DNA from: Cephalopachus bancanus
Taxonomy: Eukaryota; Chordata; Mammalia; Primates; Tarsiidae
Direction: 5' to 3'
Assembly: GCA_027257055.1 (NCBI GenBank)
Contig: JAPVLO010000097.1
Location: 2,790,001-2,854,000 of the forward strand
Length of the DNA: 64,000 bases
Part shown: piece by piece, positions 58,290 to 64,000 of the stretch
Position numbering within the stretch: position 1 is the stretch's first letter
Layout of the letters: each line of letters opens with the position of its first letter
Position numbers and translations under genes: made by a program
The notes under the pieces: model-generated
Databases searched by the model: none
Told to the model about the DNA's origin: nothing
The model's input: only the letters and a program-made list of their open reading frames with translations

Positions 58290-59870
58290 TAAAGAGACAT
58301 TATCTGGTCTCAGAGGAACCTGCAATGAAAAGAGTGAGATGTTATTATTTTGAAAATTTAAGAAAGGATATTTTTATTTAATCATGGTCAATGGTATGCA
58401 GTACATATGTCCAAGATGCTTGTTTTCAAGATTAAAAAAAAAAATTATGCCAGCCATCATTGCTCAGAAAAAAACTTCTTTGAAAAGAACAGTTGACCAA
58501 TAACATAGAAGGCAGAGAGGACTTAACCAGATTAAGACAGGGAGAATAGTTTTTCAATCACAAGAGCATTGTGAATAAACTATTAGCCTATAAAATAGAA
58601 TGGCATGTGCTGGGAAGTACAGTCTAAAGTGCAGGACATAGAGTAGCAAATGTTGAATTAGAAGTAATCTGGATCACTTAGTCAAGGACCTTTATGCTTG
58701 ACTATGGATATTAAACATTTCTTTTTAGTGGTTGGAGAGTCATTGAGAATTTTTAAACAAGAAAGACAGTAGCACAGTCATATTTTATTTAAGAAAGATG
58801 AGTCTGTATGCAACGTTGAAGATTATGTTAAGAGTGACAAGGCTGAATAAAAGGAGACCATTTAGGAACAGATTAGAAAAGTCCAATGATAAATCAATAG
58901 GGGATGAACTAAGTGATGCTATAAATAAGGATAGATATTCAAGTGGACTTGAGCCATATCAGGAGGAAAATTGCACAAGACTTGGTAAAAAAAAAATCAA
59001 ATGAGGGTAAATGAAAAACTATTAGGTTTCTAATGTTTATAACTGGATATATAATAGAAGCCTAGGGCTATATGTAGGTTGGGGAGGGGAGAAAAAGATA
59101 ATAATTTCTAGGAAAGAAGTTAAATTCAGATATGAAAAATCAGAACTTGAAGTAACCATGAGATATTCTAGAGGGCATTGCACTGGTCATTTAACTGCAA
59201 GTTTTTAACTCTAGTTTTGGGTTGGAACAAATGCATCCAACCAAATGTTTAAGCTCTAAAACTTGAGAGACATCTTCCCGCCTAAAGAGATAAATTACAT
59301 GAAGTCATTTTTAATTTTCTTACATACTTTTTCCCAAAGGAAGTGTTTTTTATTTTCTTTTATATTTTCCCTGTATTTTTCTGATAAGATAAAAATTATA
59401 AGATAGTTGTTAACTGTACTAAAGCCAATGAATAAAACTTTTAAAAAGTATTTCACTTTTCTTGAATTTTATTGTTGATTTTGATAATAAAACTTTCTAA
59501 ATGATTAGGCAATCTCTGAGTTATTAAAGCTGAGCAGGCAGAGTTAACATAGCTTGGAAGTAGTTAAGCAGGTTTTCTTCAGCAGGTCTGAATTAAAACA
59601 GTGTAAGTGTTCAGTTATTTTTCTTACCCATACTCAACCTTCACCCTTCTGACTAGGCATATCAGACCTGACCATCTTGCAGGTTGGCATGTCAGACTAC
59701 CAGTCTGGTCAATCACAGAAATAATCGGGAATTACCAAAACACAGACATGATATTCTAAGAAAAGTTGGACTCTAGTTGGAAAATAACTTTAATGATTTA
59801 AAGGTCCTTTTGACTCTAAAGCTTGAGAGATGGTAATGTTTCCAGATAAACTAGTCCAACTGCTTCCTTC
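58290..59870. other. No gene recognised; possible old unnamed repeat
   Basis: 58640-58990 (GGTTGGAGAGTCATTGAG..., GACCATTTAGGAACAG...) has the look of a diverged old mammalian repeat, and 38480-38610 resembles its earlier part. I cannot name it. Otherwise unclassified. Confidence 0.35.
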
Positions 59871-59879
59871 AAAGTTAAC

Positions 59880-60345
59880 TGAAGATGAGAGGTAGAAACT
59901 GTGAGAAAAGTGAGTTTATTTCTGCAGCCATGTTTCAGAGCGATGGGTAGGTATCATTACCAAACAAACAAACAAATGAATAAAACACTTAACAGCAGTA
60001 CAACTTACTCAGAATTTATATTCCATATCTTCTCACCTACTCCTGAGGCAAATATAACAGGGCATGACTCAAACTCTAATCTTCCTTTACCCACCTGGAG
60101 ACTAAATAATAAGGCTTATGGGCAGTCTCAGTATGATGAAAGATCAAATCATGCTGATAATTCCTTAAGTGGGAATGGGAAGTTACAACCATCAGAGAAG
60201 CTACTTGGTGCATTTAGATAAGCAATTTCAAATTAAACATGAGAAAAATCCCTTTCGCAAAGCCTTGGCCTGTAACAACATTGTCAGTTGTACCCATGAT
60301 TTCTATCATGGGATTTGTGGCCCTTTCTGTTTGAACATTTGAACA
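59880..60345 (-). mobile_element. Probable 3' LTR of the antisense endogenous retrovirus
   Basis: Directly after the purine tract (minus strand), the sequence starts with TGTTCAAATG, the TG start expected for U3. About 425 bp further, an AATAAA (plus-strand TTTATT at 59915-59920, in GCAGAAATAAACTC) would be the polyadenylation signal. A terminal CA near 59880 is only a guess. No second LTR or TSD is available for proof. Confidence 0.35.
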
Positions 60346-60385
60346 CCCTCTTTTCTCTGTGTGTTCTTTTTTTCTCTTTTTCCTT
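60346..60385 (-). promoter_or_regulatory. Polypurine tract
   Basis: On the minus strand a purine-rich stretch including AAAAAAGGAAAAAGAGAAAAA and ending GAGAAAAGAGGG lies between the env remnant and TGTTC. Retroviruses prime plus-strand DNA from such a tract right before the 3' LTR. A TTGTGT-like interruption shows decay. Confidence 0.45.
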
Positions 60386-60970
60386 TTTTGCATCATGTAC
60401 AGTTTTGGCCATAAGCTCAGGGGTTTTAATCATAAACGATACACTCCATTTAAACCATACATAAAACAATAATCTACACACTAGAATAGTTATTACTAGT
60501 TTACCTATACCAGGAAAGATACTTTTTAAGCCAAAGGAAATCCACAAAAACAAATTAGAAAACCAGTCCAAATTACTATTGAAGACCCCATCTAAAACAG
60601 AGTATTATAGTCCAGGGTCTGCTGTAACAAAGTGGCTTGCTGTCTAATTTTCTCAATCTGGCTTCCACTTGTGTGAACATGTTAACATAGGAATAACAAG
60701 AAGAATTAATAGTCATACACACTTCAACTTGTATGACTAGATTGTAATCCAAAGTTATTTTATTGTCTATGTTAGCCCAAAAATCTAAAGGAACTTGCAA
60801 ATTACTTAAAGATTTTGTGCTTTCATTAGCAATAATTATAAGTATTTTAGATAAATTTCTTAGCACATGTTGGTGGGCTGCAACTCCTCACTGTGGCAAC
60901 AAGTTATAAGCAATAAAATACCTTTCTCCATCTGGGATTCCTGCTGGGACATCCTGTGAAAGATGGGTAA
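60380..60970 (-). pseudogene. Endogenous retrovirus env, transmembrane-subunit remnant
   Basis: Two open minus-strand stretches (60866-60576 and 60571-60284) match the order of a class I retroviral TM subunit. First comes a heptad-like helix region with LANEST-type text (ANESTKSLSNLQ). Then come the LDYNL segment and a C-x6-C pair at about 60719-60696 followed by Tyr, where the family has CX6CC, so the second Cys of the CC is changed. A QVEARL segment is next, and after a stop comes DWFSNLFLWISFGLKSI and a hydrophobic membrane span at about 60545-60455. The stop between the two parts and others upstream make it non-functional. Old copy; no restoration attempted. Confidence 0.8.
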
Positions 60971-60989
60971 ACAATATTTTAAAACTTGT

Positions 60990-61980
60990 TCAATAAGTTA
61001 ATTCAGGCACATTATGAACAGACACATGAACAACCAGCATTTCCAAAAGATATTGTCCCAAATCGGCATATTTTCACAAACAATTAGATGTCTGGGGTAT
61101 TTTCCATTCTCCGAATACATAGCCCTCAAGGCACACTGCATCACAGTCCCTAAACTACTGATCTGGAAGGCAGTCTTCGGCATCCAGACTGGATAGGAGC
61201 TGTTCACCAAAGACACTTTGGTTTCTTCAGTTTGCCCTCCTTTGTCCATTATAGATTATACCAGAGTCAGACCGGAAAACAGACTTTAGTATCTAGGATA
61301 ATAAGACCCTATCTGGAGAGTTCTTATCAGGCAGTAACTCCCCAAACCTTAGTTAGGAATTTGGGTGAAGGGAAAAAGGTTTACTCCTCAGTTCCCTTCC
61401 TATTGGGCAAATATCATTCCTTAGAATGCCTCTGTGGGCCAATAAACAGCAGAAGATCCCATGTCAGTAGGAAGGCTCCTTCCTAAGATTGTCTATTCTA
61501 TTTATGTGGTGAGGTACCACGGAGCTTGGAGGTGTATTCCTCGAATTATGCCATCCACAAACAGCGATGTTGGATTATGAGGGAAGGACATGGTTTGACC
61601 CTGATCTTACAGCCAATTGTTTAAGGACAAGAGGAAGTCAAACCTAGCATTAAGTCTGAAAAAAAATTCTGGATTAGTTTTACATTATAAACTATCATGA
61701 TCTGGGCCCTAGATTTTGTTTTTTTTTCTGTATCTGGTATAGCATTTACAAGAGACATATACAATCCTGAATTAATTTCATCTCTCAAAAATTAGTCCAT
61801 ACAATTTCACATGCCCACCTTTTCTGTGATAGTTCCTGGGCCTAGAGAGATTGAATAGTTTTAATCCCTGGCCTTGTGTCTCATAAGAACAGTTCGTTTG
61901 ACTGTTTCCTTCTACAAGGCCTGAAGAGGAGGGCCTGACTGTTGGGTTTTACCAAGAGCCGCTACCTTTTCCAATCCCAG
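60990..61980 (-). pseudogene. Endogenous retrovirus env, surface-subunit-like remnant
   Basis: Upstream of the TM part on the minus strand is a run of short frames. The longest, 61249-60998, begins MDKGGQTEETKVSLVNSS and includes a cysteine and tryptophan pattern that could be SU-like. Frames change every 50-80 codons and stops are common. Position just before the TM part supports an SU origin. No gag or pol match was recognised upstream. A second-frame segment at 61600-61900 also looks env-derived, with lower certainty. Confidence 0.5.
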
Positions 61981-61989
61981 GAGCCAAAG

Positions 61990-62350
61990 TGCTGTAATTT
62001 AACAGCACAAGGATTAGTTAATAGAACATTTACTACAGATATAAAAGGTTTAGAATATTTTATTAAAACAAAATCACAGATCACTGTAAAAATAATAGTT
62101 ATTCATTTAACCAAGGTAATAAACTTTAGAAGCAATTTCAAAATTAATATGAATGTAAAAACTGAATCTTCTTGAAGCTCAGTTGTCCTAAGAAATCAGA
62201 AACCTAATAAAGACAACATAGGAGTTATTTTGATAAAACATAAAATCTTTGTTTCCTAGGCCAGTTAACAAAAGAAAAAAACAAAACAAAACAAACCTTA
62301 ACCTGAAAGTTAGAACCTGATGAAAGACAAAAAGTTTTCAAATATTTTTC
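61990..62350. other. No recognised feature
   Basis: AT-rich spacer with A-rich AAACAAAACAAAACAAACC stretch at about 62277-62297; no gene. Confidence 0.4.
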
Positions 62351-62369
62351 CTTATTTGCACAATAGATT

Positions 62370-63220
62370 TGATGTACCCTGGGGATTGGAATGGGGACTT
62401 AGCATGCAATCCTACCCTTAAACTCATCAAAGGTGCAAAAACAATAATTATCTGCAGCTCACCTTTCAATTCATGGTTTAACATAAAAATCTCTTTAAAA
62501 TCTATCAAGTTTCCCTGTCAAACACAAATACTCAAGCTATCTCCAAACTCATCAAAGGTGGGAGATGGTAATCTCTCAGAAGCAGATACCTGCAACCTAC
62601 TCTTTAGCATAATAATAAAACATTGCTTTTCTAGACCTTCAGTATAAAACATTTCAGTATCAGGCCACAACTACAGTTAGAACTGGATGGAGGATAAAAG
62701 GTTGCAGGATCTAACATAAAGTGGAAGGAGAAAGCCATTATCTTAGGCCTTCTCAAGGGAAAAAATGCTGAAAGCAGTGAAATGCAATAAAAGTTGAACT
62801 TCTGAAACACAGGTCTAAAAAACCTCCAAAAAGAAACAGGCTGTAGAACCAGAAATCAAAACCTCTTGCAATCTTACAAAGAGCAAACTAACATCCCCCA
62901 AAAAACCCTGTCCCAATACAGAGGAACAAAATTCAGAAAGACCATTACAAACAAATTGCCCTTCATAAATCCCATCTTGACTTATATAGCTCATGTACAA
63001 CATGCTTGGATTCTCTGTTTTGCCCCATACTTTCCTGCTTCCCAAATGGTCAGTCATTTTACTTTAGGACAAAAATTTACCGTATAAAATCCCTTTGCAT
63101 ATAAAATTGTTATTTCTTCATAGCCTTCCTTACCAAAGTACATCTTTTTCCAATAAATTTCTTCACATCTCTCTCTCCTGCTTACTGGTTCCTTTCTACT
63201 TTCTTTCCTAAATAACTTAA
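62370..63220 (+). mobile_element. Candidate LTR in sense orientation
   Basis: A TATAAAA box at 63083-63089 is followed 63 bp later by AATAAA at 63152-63157 and a CT-rich end TCTTCACATCTCTCTCTCCTGC, an LTR-like promoter and polyadenylation layout. Upstream, AAACTCATCAAAGGTG occurs twice (62420-62435 and 62545-62560), a 125-bp period, as in LTRs with repeated U3 enhancer units. The ends and family are not established. It is opposite in direction to the env remnant, so it belongs to a separate insertion if real. Confidence 0.4.
63083..63089 (+). promoter_or_regulatory. TATA box of the candidate LTR
   Basis: TATAAAA in CCGTATAAAATCCC. A second ATATAAAA lies 17 bp downstream. Together with AATAAA at 63152 it gives a short R region. 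Activity unknown. Confidence 0.35.
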
Positions 63221-63224
63221 AATC

Positions 63225-64000
63225 CATAACTTGAAATAACCTTTAAATAATCTCCAAATTATACCAAATAATTCCTCTTTTCTAAAAAAAGATGAGTACT
63301 CTTAAAATTTTGGTTAAAGCCTAGAAAGCAAGAAATTCTGAACCATAATGCAATTTTAAAAACATATTATTCTATATCACAACCCATTCCTCACAAAGAT
63401 CATTAAGGTCCTGAGAACCTGAAAAGCCTTTAGATCTATTTATTTAATTTGTGAGTACAGACAACATGTACATGTACTTTTAAATATACCTACATGCACG
63501 TAAACAAAAAGCAATAGCTTTTTTCTTGGAAACTCTAGCCATGACATAGTAACAAACTCACTACTTTATAAAGGTTAGCTAATTCCAAATTTTATCTCTG
63601 TCAAAATTGGAACCTGTTTACATGGTTAAATTCTGTTTACCCCAACAGGTAATCTAACAAAGGCTGTGGAAAAAAATTTGGGTAAAGTAGTTTCCATGGC
63701 AGTTTGAAACAAAACAAAACAAACCAAAAACTCTTTTGCCTTCTTTTTTTTTTTACTTTTGTTATAGGTAGGTATCCACATTGCTTCCAGTCAGATAGTA
63801 TCTGTCCCAAAGAACTGTCAAATGGGATATACTTGTTATTTTACATATTAAAACAAAAACAAAGATGAAGCAGACAAGTACAAACAGTGAAACCAAAAGA
63901 TATCCCAAAGTGCAAATGAGTTACAATCACTCTCTTTTGCCGGCTAATAACTATTAAAAACCCAAATGAGAAAAGGTTAAACTCCTAGTTTATGATCTGT
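63225..64000. other. No recognised feature
   Basis: Unclassified AT-rich DNA up to the window end; AAACAAAACAAAACAAACC occurs at about 63709-63727 (similar to that at 62277). No gene seen. Confidence 0.4.

Noticed and set aside
59690..59720. GTCAGACTACCAGTCTGGTC as an operator-like palindrome
   Set aside because: Six-base arms, no gene nearby, no reason for regulatory function.
59931..59960. Start of a 106-codon plus-strand frame (59901-60221) as a gene
   Set aside because: Overlaps the probable ERV LTR on the opposite strand, with no domain.
60284..60866. Possibility of a domesticated (syncytin-like) env gene
   Set aside because: The TM part is split by stops and frame changes, the surface part is broken many times and a conserved Cys is replaced, so it is a relic.

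Overview
The window looks like nuclear DNA from a primate. It is AT-rich and repeat-dense, and I could not support any intact host protein-coding gene, rRNA, tRNA or CRISPR array. The best clue to the host is about 23 dimeric 7SL-derived Alu elements. Most belong to one lineage with a left-arm start like GCCGGGCTCGGTGGCTCAGC, a middle linker CTCTACAATAAATCAAAAAAT and a right arm ending CCAGTCTGGGCGACAGAGTG..CTCCAACTC. This is neither the human AluS/AluY type nor the usual lemur/loris type. Together with an unusual L1 3' end and mariner copies, my inference is a tarsier-like primate. That is an inference from memory of repeat families, not a database result.

Layout. 1-1.3 kb: an L1 ORF2 fragment with an internal inversion (twin priming). 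1.9-6.3 kb: old L1M, Tigger and MER5A relics. 8.1-10.5 kb: a MIR and an old antisense L1M split by a mariner. 12.3-13.3 kb: an old LTR split by a younger solo LTR with a clean 5-bp target duplication. 13.8-17.3 kb: MER2-like ends, an L1 3' end and a second twin-primed L1. 17.5-20 kb: antisense L1 with ORF1 and the start of ORF2, plus two Alus. 20-23 kb: a second mariner, a 233-bp segment present twice without visible difference, and L1M pieces. 25-27 kb: L1M and GATA/CTAT microsatellites. 27-33 kb: mostly unrecognised. 33-38 kb: a long antisense L1M peppered with five same-orientation Alus. 38-46 kb: further Alus, MIRs and L1M 3' UTRs, including a collapsed Alu. 47.8-48.6 kb: a third mariner. 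48.7-58.3 kb: Alus, one of them chimeric, and microsatellites. 59.9-62 kb: an antisense endogenous retrovirus env remnant with a probable 3' LTR. 62.4-63.2 kb: a candidate sense LTR.

Nothing here forms a working pathway. The window is a record of successive insertions: old MIR/L2/L1M/MER elements, then mariner, ERV and lineage-specific L1, then the lineage-specific Alus, many with readable target-site duplications (TSDs). The observations most worth checking are the 233-bp identical duplication, the two L1 inversions breaking in nearly the same part of ORF2, the chimeric and collapsed Alus, the nested solo LTR and the perfect inverted repeats. Boundaries of old repeats are estimates by eye.
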